From assembly GCA_002436065.1 (NCBI GenBank), contig DIXP01000100.1, forward strand, positions 1 to 27,826: DNA of 27,826 nt, written 5' to 3'. Both the position numbers and the translations under genes were made by a program. Shown here in pieces: positions 1 through 7,349 of this stretch. Position 1 is the first letter of the stretch. The number at the start of each line of letters is the position of its first letter. The DNA is from Chloroflexi bacterium UBA6077. Lineage in GTDB: Bacteria; Chloroflexota; UBA6077. Below the pieces are notes generated by a model. It was not told the DNA's origin. It did not search any database and was given only the letters and a program-made list of their open reading frames with translations.

Positions 1-89
1 CGCCCAGCTTCAGGCATCAAGTTGTCAAGGTTCTTCGCCTTGCCTCCCTTCCTTGAGCTTGCCGCTCATTTCGAGAGAACGACTCGCAG

Positions 90-108
90 GTATGCCGGAT
101 TGCGTAAA
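90..108 (+). repeat. left terminal inverted repeat of the IS
   Basis: The sequence GTATG-CCGG-ATTGCGTAAA matches the reverse complement of 1705-1723 except in the four central bases. It lies just outside the 3' end of the transposase gene, as expected for an IS end. Confidence 0.6.
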
Positions 109-124
109 AGACGTTGGGCATTGG

Positions 125-1525
125 TCAGGCGGCAAGGAGGGTGTCTTCGAGCAAGCGTGCCCAGGGTTCCATCGAGTTGTCTGCCAGGTGGCGGTGGGCG
201 ATGACCAGCTGGATGGCGGCCTCCACTCCCTTGACCGAGTGGAAGATGGTCACCTGGCGGGCCTTCTGCCTGAAGTGGCGCTGCACCCGCTCCAGGGGGC
301 TGGTGGTGCGCAGGCACTCTTGCTTCCACTCTTCCCCTCGCCGCCGGGCCATCTCGGCCACCTTCAGGTAGACCAGGGTCTGCTCGAAGTCCCGCTCCAA
401 GGTGGCAACCGCCTTCGGCTCCCTCTCCCGCCACTTGTCTCGGAACTCCGCCAGCCGCTGCCGGATCTCCCCTTCGTCCTTGCCTCGATACACTCGGGTG
501 GCGTCGGAAAGAACCTCCTTGCGCCGCTCCCGTTTCTCCTTGGCGTTCATCCCCTCTTGGCCTACCACATCCCGCTTCACATTCTGAAGCTTGTGGAAAA
601 TGCAACGCTGATGACCCACCCCATCGCCGAAGTGCACCAACTCCAAGGCCTTGCCCAGCCCTACCGACCCGTCATGGACGAACATCCTCAGCCCCGCCTT
701 GGCCGACAGCCCTCGCCTTTGGAGCCTCATGAGCAGCCCTCGCCAACTCTCCAGGTCTTCCTCTCGGCCCTGCTCCCAGTCCAGAATCCACCGCTCCCCG
801 CTCACCGGATCCACCCCGTAGGCCACCAGCAGGGGGAACTTCCGCACCTTCAGCCGATCTCGCACCCTCCCCTTCTTATCCGTGTACTTCTCGCCCGTCG
901 GCTCCAGCAGCTTGAGCCAGATCCCATCCAGCATCACTACCCCCGGCACCCGATCCAAGGGATCGGAGCGAAAGGCCTTCGACAGCTCCCCAGCAGCCCG
1001 GTTCACCAGCCGGTTCAGCGTCCCGATGGACACGGGCTGCTCGTTGCCCCAGGCCAGCACCTGCACCATGTCCCGCAGGGAGACGCACAGCCCGGCTAGC
1101 TCCCGCGCTCGCTCCTCCACGTCGAACCACAGCCGCCCATAGGGCACCAGCTGCACAAACTCGAAGTCCACCATCCCCACACAGACGCAACTGATCCGTG
1201 GGACCCGGATCTGCCCCCACACATCCAGGCTGAGCAGGCTGCGAGGGTAAGAACCGTCCCGGTAGAAGCGGCTGCGATACCGGGTCTTGCACCGGTTGCA
1301 GCAACCCTCCACTACCGTCAGGTCCCTCAGGTCCCGACGCTCCCCCTTCGCCCGGTTCAACAGCTCCGTCACTTCCCCCTGGAGCGCCTCTTCGACGGCC
1401 TCTTCCACCACCCGGGCAATGGACTCCTTGATCCGTCGCTGCACCTTGCCCTGCGCTTCTCGCCGCCGCTTCCGGTCAACAGACCGCCTCTTGGAAACCT
1501 TCAGCCGCCGCGGTACTCTCATCAT
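125..1525 (-). CDS. IS256-like (mutator-type) transposase
   Basis: A 466-aa DDE transposase that should catalyse cut-and-paste or copy-out transposition of the surrounding IS. A plausible DDE triad is visible: Asp200 in VMLDGIW, Asp285 in MFVHDGSVGL, and Glu412 in RTTSPLERVQRHFRQK. The motif HQRCIFHKLQNV (about residues 305-316) matches the conserved QRC..H..RN region of mutator transposases. A cysteine cluster (Cys75, 76, 79, 113, 115) looks like an N-terminal zinc ribbon, and the first 65 residues are very basic. The ORF is uninterrupted and full length for the family, so the element could be active. Two ATG codons stand in tandem at the start. A GAGAGG-type ribosome site precedes them but lies inside a hairpin arm. 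An ISLre2-like relative is the main alternative because of the zinc-ribbon pattern. Confidence 0.88.
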   Translation of the reverse strand: MMRVPRRLKVSKRRSVDRKRRREAQGKVQRRIKESIARVVEEAVEEALQGEVTELLNRAKGERRDLRDLTVVEGCCNRCKTRYRSRFYRDGSYPRSLLSLDVWGQIRVPRISCVCVGMVDFEFVQLVPYGRLWFDVEERARELAGLCVSLRDMVQVLAWGNEQPVSIGTLNRLVNRAAGELSKAFRSDPLDRVPGVVMLDGIWLKLLEPTGEKYTDKKGRVRDRLKVRKFPLLVAYGVDPVSGERWILDWEQGREEDLESWRGLLMRLQRRGLSAKAGLRMFVHDGSVGLGKALELVHFGDGVGHQRCIFHKLQNVKRDVVGQEGMNAKEKRERRKEVLSDATRVYRGKDEGEIRQRLAEFRDKWREREPKAVATLERDFEQTLVYLKVAEMARRRGEEWKQECLRTTSPLERVQRHFRQKARQVTIFHSVKGVEAAIQLVIAHRHLADNSMEPWARLLEDTLLAA

Positions 1526-1528
1526 TGG

Positions 1529-1590
1529 GCCCAGCCACCTCTCCGCTATCGGTTGTTGTTGCTAACGAAACGATAGCCAGGTGGCTGGGC
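1529..1590 (-). promoter_or_regulatory. hairpin covering the transposase ribosome-binding site
   Basis: Arm 1529-1551 and arm 1571-1590 pair over 12 bp plus 7 bp, separated by a small internal bulge, around a 19-nt loop. In the transposase mRNA the promoter-proximal arm is 1590-1571. The distal arm contains the only purine-rich Shine-Dalgarno-like stretch before the tandem ATG, so folding would bury the ribosome site. Such structures are known in other IS families to limit transposase translation. That role here is inference. Confidence 0.5.
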
Positions 1591-1704
1591 TGTTGCAATA
1601 GCTGAGCGCCGTTTAACCCCGCCTATTACCGCCTACTCCTTCAGCGACGGGAGGCGCCCCATCCAAGCCGCTAATCCACGGCCCCACACGCCACTCCCAC
1701 ACTA

Positions 1705-1723
1705 TTTACGCAATTGTTCATAC
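1705..1723 (-). repeat. right terminal inverted repeat of the IS
   Basis: Read on the minus strand this is GTATG-AACA-ATTGCGTAAA, the partner of 90-108. Bases 1591-1704, between the hairpin and this repeat, hold no ORF. They presumably carry the transposase promoter, which I cannot pinpoint. Confidence 0.6.
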
Positions 1724-1731
1724 ACTATCCC

Positions 1732-3507
1732 CTAGCTCGAAGGGCTTCGTCCTTTCAACGTGGTCGCTTCAGCACCGGATGGCCGTGCATCAACATTCTC
1801 CTCCAGCCGCATCAGATCCTTCAGTACCATCTCGTAGCTGACCATCCCGCCTCGCTCGTTGCGACCCACGACGTAGGCGCAGTCCACCAGGGCCCCCTGC
1901 CGCACAAATGCATACTCCTCCGTTCCCATGCCAAAGCCGATGGCCGCGGTCAGTCCGGTCTCGTCCATCAGCCTTAGCTTGAGATGTCCGGACCCCACAA
2001 CCCGGGCGTCGCGGACCTGGAGTCCGCGACTGCAGAACAGTGGCCGCCGGTTCCCAACGCCGAACGGCTCCAACAGGGTGAGCATCTCGAACAGGCTTGG
2101 CCCCAGATCTTGCGCCCGCAGCGCCCCCTCCAACTCCAACTCGCGCCGAACCTCCACCCCTGCGCCCTCTGCCCTCTCCTGGATGTAGGCTTTCAAGTCG
2201 CCGATCAGAGCGCGATCCACAGTGAACCCGGCAGCCTGGGCATGCCCTCCAAAGCGCACCAACAGCTCCGAGGCGCCCGCCAGCGTCTGAACAACATCGA
2301 AGCCCAGGACGCCCCTCCCCGAGCCCCTGCACTCTCCCGGCCCCCCCTCGATCACGAAAGCCGGCCGGTGATACTCCTCCGCTAGGCGGTTCGCCACAAG
2401 ACCCACGATGCCCGACGGATAGTCCCCCACCAGGACGATGGCCGGTGGCAACTCGAAGCTCTGGGACAGCTCTTCTCGAGCCGCATTCAGGGCCGAGACC
2501 GTCGCGGTCTGCCTCTCCCGATTGGTCACCTCAAGGTCGGCGGCCAGGCGCTCCGCCTCCTCGACATCGCGGCAGGTCAGCACCTCTAGACTCAGCCTGG
2601 AATCCCCCATCCGCCCCGCAGCATTCAGTCGCGGTGCCAGCCCATACGAGATGGCATCGGTGTCAACGGTCCGACCGGCCCATCCCGCCTGGGACACTAG
2701 AGCCCTCAGGCCCAGCCGGTTGCCTCGCCTCATTTCCGCAAGCCCTGCCTTCACCATCAGCCGGTTCTCGCCCACAAGAGGCGCCAGGTCGGCCACTGTT
2801 CCGAGCGCCACCAGGTCCAAGACCGGCTCCAACCTCCTTCTCGCCTCGGGCAAGTCCCACATCCTGCTGAAGAGCGCCTCGGCCAACTTGTAGGCTACCC
2901 CCACACCCGCCAGCTCCCCGAACGGATAGCGGCATCCATCCTGCCTGGGATTCACCACCGCCAGGGCCGGCGGCAGGCCCTTGGAGACACTATGGTGGTC
3001 GGTTACTATCACATCCATGCCAAGACTGGAGGCCAATCGAATCTCGTCGTCGGCCCCAATGCCGCAATCCACAGTAATCAGCAACCCCACGCCCTTCTCG
3101 GCCAGTCCCTTGATGGCATTGGGGTTAAGACCGTACCCCTCACGGTTTCGATGGGGCAGATAAGACATTACTCGGCCCTGCAGCGAAGGCGATTCCAACA
3201 CTTCCAGGAGAAGAGCCACCGCTGTGAGCCCGTCTACGTCGAAATCGCCATAGACGGCGATGTGCTCCTCGTGGCGCAGCGCACGGAGGACGCGGTCAAC
3301 CGCCACCTCCATATCCTTCAGTAGGAAGGGATCGTGCAGTCCCACCCGCTCGGGGTGCAGAAACTCCTCCACATCCAGGGCAGTTCGCAATCCCCGGTTG
3401 TATAGCAGCTGGCGAAGCGGCTGAGGCCAGCCCTGCAATTCGAGAGCCGTCCCTTCCGGGATCGGCTCCGCAAAGCGCCATAGGTATTCAGTCAAAGGTG
3501 GTGTCAC
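1732..3507 (-). CDS. recJ: single-stranded-DNA-specific exonuclease RecJ
   Basis: A 591-aa RecJ, the 5'-3' ssDNA exonuclease of recombination and repair. All DHH-phosphoesterase motifs are present: YGDFDVDG near residue 65 (motif I), ITVDCGIG (motif II), the name-giving TDHHS (motif III) and ALGTVADLAP (motif IV). The C-terminal DHHA1 half shows SGIVGLVANRL and RFGGHAQAAGF, followed by an OB-like region. The last 20 or so residues are a low-complexity tail. The start is uncertain: the GTG at 3507 has a GAGGG almost touching it, and an in-frame TTG four codons later is an alternative. The stop lies only 8 nt from the IS inverted repeat. The core domains are complete, so the insertion did not obviously break the gene. 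Confidence 0.95.
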   Translation of the reverse strand: MTPPLTEYLWRFAEPIPEGTALELQGWPQPLRQLLYNRGLRTALDVEEFLHPERVGLHDPFLLKDMEVAVDRVLRALRHEEHIAVYGDFDVDGLTAVALLLEVLESPSLQGRVMSYLPHRNREGYGLNPNAIKGLAEKGVGLLITVDCGIGADDEIRLASSLGMDVIVTDHHSVSKGLPPALAVVNPRQDGCRYPFGELAGVGVAYKLAEALFSRMWDLPEARRRLEPVLDLVALGTVADLAPLVGENRLMVKAGLAEMRRGNRLGLRALVSQAGWAGRTVDTDAISYGLAPRLNAAGRMGDSRLSLEVLTCRDVEEAERLAADLEVTNRERQTATVSALNAAREELSQSFELPPAIVLVGDYPSGIVGLVANRLAEEYHRPAFVIEGGPGECRGSGRGVLGFDVVQTLAGASELLVRFGGHAQAAGFTVDRALIGDLKAYIQERAEGAGVEVRRELELEGALRAQDLGPSLFEMLTLLEPFGVGNRRPLFCSRGLQVRDARVVGSGHLKLRLMDETGLTAAIGFGMGTEEYAFVRQGALVDCAYVVGRNERGGMVSYEMVLKDLMRLEENVDARPSGAEATTLKGRSPSS

Positions 3508-3529
3508 CCCTCAAAGACTCAGTCCACCC

Positions 3530-3559
3530 ATTCTAGCAACATGTCGTCCAACTCTCCAA
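3530..3559 (-). promoter_or_regulatory. recJ promoter
   Basis: On the minus strand, TTGGAG (3559-3554) is followed after 18 nt by TAGAAT (3535-3530), with an extended -10 TGC directly before the hexamer. The predicted transcript starts about 15 nt before the GTG start of recJ. Confidence 0.5.
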
Positions 3560-3586
3560 GGCTCCGTGCTGCCGAGTAACCAGCAT

Positions 3587-3616
3587 TTGACGGAAGGTTC
3601 CTCATTGTGCTACATT
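3587..3616 (+). promoter_or_regulatory. promoter of the small membrane-protein operon
   Basis: TTGACG (3587-3592), an 18-nt spacer, then TACATT (3611-3616) with an extended -10 TGC. It is divergent from the recJ promoter and is the only good match before the gene at 3699. Confidence 0.45.
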
Positions 3617-3698
3617 TCAAGCTGGTTTGTTCTAGGTGATTCTCCTATGCAGGGAGCTGCCTTGAGGTAGCCTCCCCTTTGTTGAGGGCCTTTTGGCA

Positions 3699-4004
3699 GT
3701 GGCCGAGGAGTATACCCTTCGCTTCCTAAACTCCATGGAGCCCCTGCTTTGCAGGATACCTCCCGCATACTACGTAGGCGGGTTGCTGGGGATCATCAAC
3801 AGCTGCCTTTTCTACCTTCGCTTCGGCCATGGCCTAATGCTCTTCTTCCCCTTTCTCGTGGTAGGCTGCGCTGGCGCCATACTCGGCCTCACTGTAGGCA
3901 CCCAACTCCCAGAGATGGGGCCATCTCTGGGGGATGTCAATCTGGTCGCCACAGTGGCGGCCTGCTGGATCGCGCTCTTCATAGCCCGGTCCCTTAGGGC
4001 ATGA
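3699..4004 (+). CDS. small membrane protein of unknown function
   Basis: About 101 aa and not a family I recognise. The hydrophobicity pattern suggests three membrane segments (roughly residues 23-40, 45-65 and 80-97) and no large soluble domain. I chose GTG at 3699 because the GAGGG at 3684-3688 sits 10 nt away. A TTG two codons earlier (3693) is possible but has only a 4-nt gap. It is first in a tight three-gene run whose second and third members each have one N-terminal membrane segment, so a shared membrane complex is plausible but unproven. Confidence 0.6.
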   Translation: MAEEYTLRFLNSMEPLLCRIPPAYYVGGLLGIINSCLFYLRFGHGLMLFFPFLVVGCAGAILGLTVGTQLPEMGPSLGDVNLVATVAACWIALFIARSLRA

Positions 4005-4035
4005 CAGCATCGCGTAACTGGGAGGGTAAGAGTTC

Positions 4036-4395
4036 ATGAGCCCAGATCCCATAGCCATCGCACGGGATGTCTCCATCATCCTGCTTTGCCTGGGGTCACT
4101 GGTGGTCGTCGTGATCACCATCCTGATCGCCTGGAAGATCTACCAACTGGTCAAGCTGGTCAAGGCCAAGACCGAGGAATACAGCATCCTCGGGCGGACT
4201 CTCATGGAGAGCGCCCAGCAGACGGCAGAGAAGGCATCGGAGACAGCTACCACAGTGAAGGGCTCGACGGAGTTCGTCAGCGACACCATGATTCGGCCGA
4301 TAGTCCAGGTGATGAGCGCGGTGTCTGGGGCCACCACCTTCGTTAGTGCGCTCTTCAGGCTACCCAAAACGCCAAGACGAGGAGGACGTGAATGA
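4036..4395 (+). CDS. single-pass membrane protein with helical tail (DUF948-like layout)
   Basis: A 119-aa protein. One strongly hydrophobic segment (residues 13-35) is followed by a Lys/Glu- and Ala/Thr-rich helical stretch (36-95) that could form a coiled coil, and a basic C-terminus (TPRRGGRE). This layout resembles DUF948 proteins, which often sit beside YtxH genes, but I cannot confirm family membership. A good ribosome site (GGGAGGG) precedes the ATG. The stop overlaps the next start as ATGA, so the next gene is probably translationally coupled. Confidence 0.65.
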   Translation: MSPDPIAIARDVSIILLCLGSLVVVVITILIAWKIYQLVKLVKAKTEEYSILGRTLMESAQQTAEKASETATTVKGSTEFVSDTMIRPIVQVMSAVSGATTFVSALFRLPKTPRRGGRE

Positions 4396-4784
4396 GTTCG
4401 GAGGATAGGGGAGGAAGTTTTGTCGTCGGGTTCCTCCTTGGAGGTCTGGTCGGCGCCGCCGCCGCCCTGTTGCTCAGCCCAAGAAGCGGTGAGGAGACAA
4501 GAGGCACCCTGAGGGAGACGGGAATCGAGCTCAGGGTTCGGGCAGAGGAAGTGGCCACCAAGGCCAAGGAGGAGGCAGATGACCTGCTGATCCGTGGCAA
4601 GACAATCTTCGATGTGCAGAAAGAGCGGGTGAAGGAGGCAGTCGAGGAGGGCCGGGATGCAGCCGCGCAGAAGAGCGCCGAACTGCTCTCCAAGTATCGC
4701 ATTTCGAAGGAAACCGGAGAGGTACCTCCAGAGACCCCTCCGGAAATGCCACCGTCCGCGCAGCAGCAGGAGCCAGGCGCCTGA
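4392..4784 (+). CDS. YtxH-like envelope protein
   Basis: A 130-aa protein. A Gly/Ala-rich membrane segment (residues 9-29, FVVGFLLGGLVGAAAALLLS) ends in PRSGEETR, the usual YtxH-domain signature. A charged coiled coil follows (about 35-105), then a Pro/Glu-rich tail. YtxH proteins are associated with the envelope or general stress in Firmicutes; their molecular role is unknown. The 4-nt overlap with the upstream gene and the matching topology suggest the two work together. Confidence 0.75.
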   Translation: MSSEDRGGSFVVGFLLGGLVGAAAALLLSPRSGEETRGTLRETGIELRVRAEEVATKAKEEADDLLIRGKTIFDVQKERVKEAVEEGRDAAAQKSAELLSKYRISKETGEVPPETPPEMPPSAQQQEPGA

Positions 4785-4915
4785 GGAATCGTCGGCAAGA
4801 CCTTGGAGACCTGCGGGCCTGGTTCCAATAGGCGGCTTCAACGTCTGCCGGGAGCACAGCTTGCTGGCTCACCCATTCCCACGGGGCGGGGTCTTCTGCC
4901 CTACCACCCTGTCGC

Positions 4916-4946
4916 CGCCGCCCCCACCGTCATCCGTGGGGCGGCG
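4916..4946. terminator. GC-rich hairpin between convergent genes
   Basis: Arms 4916-4927 and 4936-4946 pair over 11 bp with one extra C, around an 8-nt loop. It lies between the YtxH-like gene and nnrE/nnrD, which converge here. There is no T-run on either side, so a terminator function is uncertain. The rest of 4785-5007 shows no gene. Confidence 0.35.
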
Positions 4947-5007
4947 CCCTTGCCCCATCGCCACGTTGGCAGTACACACCACGGGCAAAAGAGGGCAAAC
5001 TCCTTCG

Positions 5008-6645
5008 CTACGACAAGTCGCCACGAGGGATCTGGCTGCATCTCTCCAGCAGCGGATGCGTCACCACTCGCGCCTTCGCGCTCCGCTCGCGTCCTGCTTC
5101 CCGCACCAGCCCCGCTATCGCCACCGGAATCTCCGGCAGCAGATCCCCTGCCAGCAACCGGTCTATCCCCCTGGCTTCCAGCGCCCTCTGCGCAGCCAGC
5201 GCATGAAGGTACACTCCCGCTCGCGCCGCTTCGTCCGGCGCCGTCCCCTGGGCCATCAACCCCGCTATCAGCCCGGCCAGCACATCCCCCGACCCAGCAG
5301 TCGCAAGAGCGGGCAGGGCGAACGGACTCACGGTCACGACTCCATCGGGTCCAGCCACGACGGTGAAAGCCCCCTTGAGGACTACCGTCTGCTGCCACCG
5401 GCGAGCAGCCTCCCGCGCCACACTCCACCTGTCGGCGTTGACCTCAGCGATGGACAGGCCAGTCAACCGGGCCATCTCGCCCGGATGGGGCGTCAACACC
5501 CGACCAGTGCCGATCCTCTCCCACCACCCCTCCTGCCCAGCCAGAGCATTCAGTCCATCGGCGTCCACCACCACCCCAAGCCCCATCTCAGCCGCCGCGG
5601 CCTCCAGCACCCCCAGCGCCAGGGCCGCCGAAGCGTCAGACTGCCCAAGACCCGGCCCCAGGACTAGCGCCTGGCACCTGGGCAGCACCTCCGCCACCTC
5701 CCTGCGATTCATTACGGTCGAGAGGCCCTCTTCAGCCTCATCAGGCAGCAGGTAGGTAGCCTCGGGCAGCATCGGCGCGAGGATCGCCCTCTGCCATTGG
5801 GGAACGGCAAAGGTGACAAGGCCGCACCCCGCCCGTGCAGCAGCGGCCCCCACGAGGAATGGAGCGCCTGCGAAGTCGCGACTCCCTGCCACCACCAGCA
5901 CCCTCCCAAAGGTCCCCTTGTGCCCCTGAAGGGGGCGGGGGGGAATCATGCGGGCGACAGATTCCTCGATCAGCAACTCGCTGCTGATCGCCTCGGTGCT
6001 CTCCTCGGGTAGGCCAATCTCCACGGGAACCAACTCGCCAACGTACTCGGCCGCAGGCCACCTCAGTAGCCCAGCCTTTACACATCCCAACGAGACCGTG
6101 AGGTCGCAGCGCACGGCAACCCCAGCCACTTCACCCATGTCGGCATCGATGCCGCTCGGGAGGTCGACTCCCACGACGGGCACAGCGGCAGCACCGGATT
6201 CCTCGTTCACCACCGAAATAATGCGCGCCAGGGGATCGCGGACAACGCCCCGGATCCCGATGCCCAGCAGACCATCCACAACCAGCCCCGCATCGTGAAC
6301 CCAACGCCTCAGGATCTCCAGGTCATCCACCCTCGAGTATCCGTAGAGCGGCACGCCACCTTCTGTCAATAACCTCCGGATGTCTTCCGAAGCGACCCCT
6401 GGTGCCAGGAATGCCTGCACATTCCACCCGCGCTGTCTCAACAGCTGTGCGGCCATCAGCGCATCCCGGCCGTTGTTGCCCGTGCCTACCACAAAGAGCG
6501 CCGGCCGGGTTCGCATCGGAAGGGCCTGTTCCATCTCCCTGGCCACCGCCGCAGCCGCGTTGCGCTGCAGCTGGTCCAGAGAAACCCCATACCGGACCGA
6601 TGCGGCCTCCACGGCCCTCATCTGCTCCACGGTCACGATCTTCAT
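5008..6645 (-). CDS. nnr: bifunctional NAD(P)H-hydrate epimerase / ADP-dependent dehydratase
   Basis: A 545-aa metabolite-repair enzyme that restores NAD(P)H from its hydrated forms. The N-terminal YjeF_N epimerase domain (about residues 1-215) shows NGRDALMAAQLL and VVGVDLPSGIDADMG. The C-terminal carbohydrate-kinase-like dehydratase domain (about 225-515) shows KGTFGRVLVVAGS, LVLGPGLGQSD, VVDADGLNAL, TPHPGEMARL and the ATAGSGDVLAG loop. I chose ATG at 6645 because GGAGGG precedes it and the homologous region starts there (MKIVTVEQMR). The frame is open 39 codons further upstream, but that stretch is Arg/Gly-rich and overlaps a palindromic repeat. It lies behind acpS, a common gene pairing, and is probably co-transcribed with it. 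Confidence 0.95.
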   Translation of the reverse strand: MKIVTVEQMRAVEAASVRYGVSLDQLQRNAAAAVAREMEQALPMRTRPALFVVGTGNNGRDALMAAQLLRQRGWNVQAFLAPGVASEDIRRLLTEGGVPLYGYSRVDDLEILRRWVHDAGLVVDGLLGIGIRGVVRDPLARIISVVNEESGAAAVPVVGVDLPSGIDADMGEVAGVAVRCDLTVSLGCVKAGLLRWPAAEYVGELVPVEIGLPEESTEAISSELLIEESVARMIPPRPLQGHKGTFGRVLVVAGSRDFAGAPFLVGAAAARAGCGLVTFAVPQWQRAILAPMLPEATYLLPDEAEEGLSTVMNRREVAEVLPRCQALVLGPGLGQSDASAALALGVLEAAAAEMGLGVVVDADGLNALAGQEGWWERIGTGRVLTPHPGEMARLTGLSIAEVNADRWSVAREAARRWQQTVVLKGAFTVVAGPDGVVTVSPFALPALATAGSGDVLAGLIAGLMAQGTAPDEAARAGVYLHALAAQRALEARGIDRLLAGDLLPEIPVAIAGLVREAGRERSAKARVVTHPLLERCSQIPRGDLS

Positions 6646-6725
6646 ACGTTGCTTCCCTCCTGCCCTACCCCGCCCGGGACGCCCGCAGCCGGCCGTTCCG
6701 TGTCGCACCTGCCGCCCAAGGCCGG

Positions 6726-6742
6726 GCGGGCAGGATGCCCGC
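6726..6742. repeat. palindromic repeat GCGGGCA-GGA-TGCCCGC
   Basis: A perfect 7-bp dyad with a 3-nt loop in the 147-nt gap between acpS and nnr. The gap is otherwise G/C-rich with no gene. The shape fits a dispersed REP-like element or an intercistronic hairpin. Confidence 0.4.
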
Positions 6743-6792
6743 GCTCGGTCCGGTGGCTTCACCGCATATCAAGAGCAGTCTGCTTGCTCCGC

Positions 6793-7146
6793 CTACCCAC
6801 ACGCCACCACGACCGCCACGGCATACTGCCGGCTGTGAGAAAGGCTCACCGACCAACTTCGCAACCCTAGCTTGCGGGCCAACTCCGCGGCCTGACCGTG
6901 CAGCAGGAGGGTCGGCTTCCCAGTTGGCCCTCGTTCAACCTCCACCTGTCGCCAGCCAACCCGCGAACCCAACGCCTTGAATACAGCCTCCTTGGCGGCG
7001 AAGCGCGCCGCCAAGGACTCAGCCCTACCCCGGCTCTGAAGCAGCTCCCCTTCGGTGAAAACGCGCTTCGAGAAGCGATCCCCGTGCCGACGGACCGTCT
7101 CCTCTATCCGCTGTATCTCGACGATGTCCACGCCGGTCTCCAACAT
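6793..7146 (-). CDS. acpS: holo-[acyl-carrier-protein] synthase
   Basis: A 117-aa enzyme that transfers 4'-phosphopantetheine from CoA to the serine of acyl carrier protein. AcpS signatures are present: GVDIVEIQRI at the N-terminus (metal-binding Asp), RVFTEGEL, and RFAAKEAVFKALG with the conserved Glu. The length is normal for bacterial AcpS. ATG 7146 fits the family boundary but has only a weak GGGA ribosome site. The frame stays open upstream to an ATG at 7287, which would add 47 residues unlike AcpS and would begin about 17 nt after the predicted transcript start. I favour 7146. Downstream lies nnr. Confidence 0.93.
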   Translation of the reverse strand: MLETGVDIVEIQRIEETVRRHGDRFSKRVFTEGELLQSRGRAESLAARFAAKEAVFKALGSRVGWRQVEVERGPTGKPTLLLHGQAAELARKLGLRSWSVSLSHSRQYAVAVVVACG

Positions 7147-7310
7147 GCAAGGGTTCCCACTGCCTAGTGACTGGCATCGAGCCTCTGTCATCTCCTCGAA
7201 ATCTCCCAAGCCCGAACACCCGGGCAAGCCACCCGTCGGACGGCTCGAGAACCCTTCATTGGAGCCGCCGTCTTCCTTCAGACCCATACCAAGATGCTGA
7301 AGTTGCTCCT

Positions 7311-7319
7311 ATTATAGCA
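7311..7319 (-). promoter_or_regulatory. acpS promoter, extended -10
   Basis: On the minus strand this reads TGCTATAAT, a consensus -10 hexamer with the TGn extension. It is the exact inverted copy of the fhaA -10 region at 7333-7341. No good -35 is seen, as is common with extended -10 promoters. Confidence 0.6.
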
Positions 7320-7332
7320 TCCGAATTCCCTG

Positions 7333-7341
7333 TGCTATAAT
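7333..7341 (+). promoter_or_regulatory. fhaA operon promoter, extended -10
   Basis: TGCTATAAT ends 8 nt before the fhaA ATG. Transcription should therefore start within about 2 nt of the start codon, giving a leaderless or nearly leaderless mRNA. No Shine-Dalgarno sequence exists in this gap. The box forms a 9-bp inverted repeat with the acpS box across a 13-nt spacer. Confidence 0.6.
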
Positions 7342-7349
7342 CCGTCATC

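Larger units (their letters stand above)
90..1723 (-). mobile_element. IS256-like insertion sequence, about 1.63 kb
   Basis: One transposase gene is bracketed by imperfect inverted repeats. The left end (90-108) and the reverse complement of the right end (1705-1723) share the pattern GTATG-4 nt-ATTGCGTAAA, 15 of 19 positions. IS256-family termini often carry a related ATTGTGTAAA block. The left repeat starts 17 nt beyond the transposase stop codon, and the right repeat ends 8 nt before the recJ stop codon. I see no clear 8-9 bp target duplication, so the true outer ends may lie a few bases away or the insertion may be old. Bases 1-89 outside the left end contain no gene I recognise. Confidence 0.72.

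Noticed and set aside
1..89. Remnant gene left of the IS
   Set aside because: The stretch is too short and shows no recognisable coding pattern or repeat partner.
53..1099. Long plus-strand open frame of 348 codons
   Set aside because: It lies antisense to the transposase, whose DDE motifs are clear, and its Pro/His/Leu-rich translation has no domain-like pattern.
4657..5667. Plus-strand open frame of 336 codons
   Set aside because: It overlaps the end of the YtxH-like gene and runs antisense to nnr. There is no ribosome site and the composition is low complexity.
6646..6762. 39-codon N-terminal extension of nnr
   Set aside because: It is Arg/Gly-rich, overlaps a palindromic repeat, and the ATG at 6645 has a proper GGAGGG site where homology begins.
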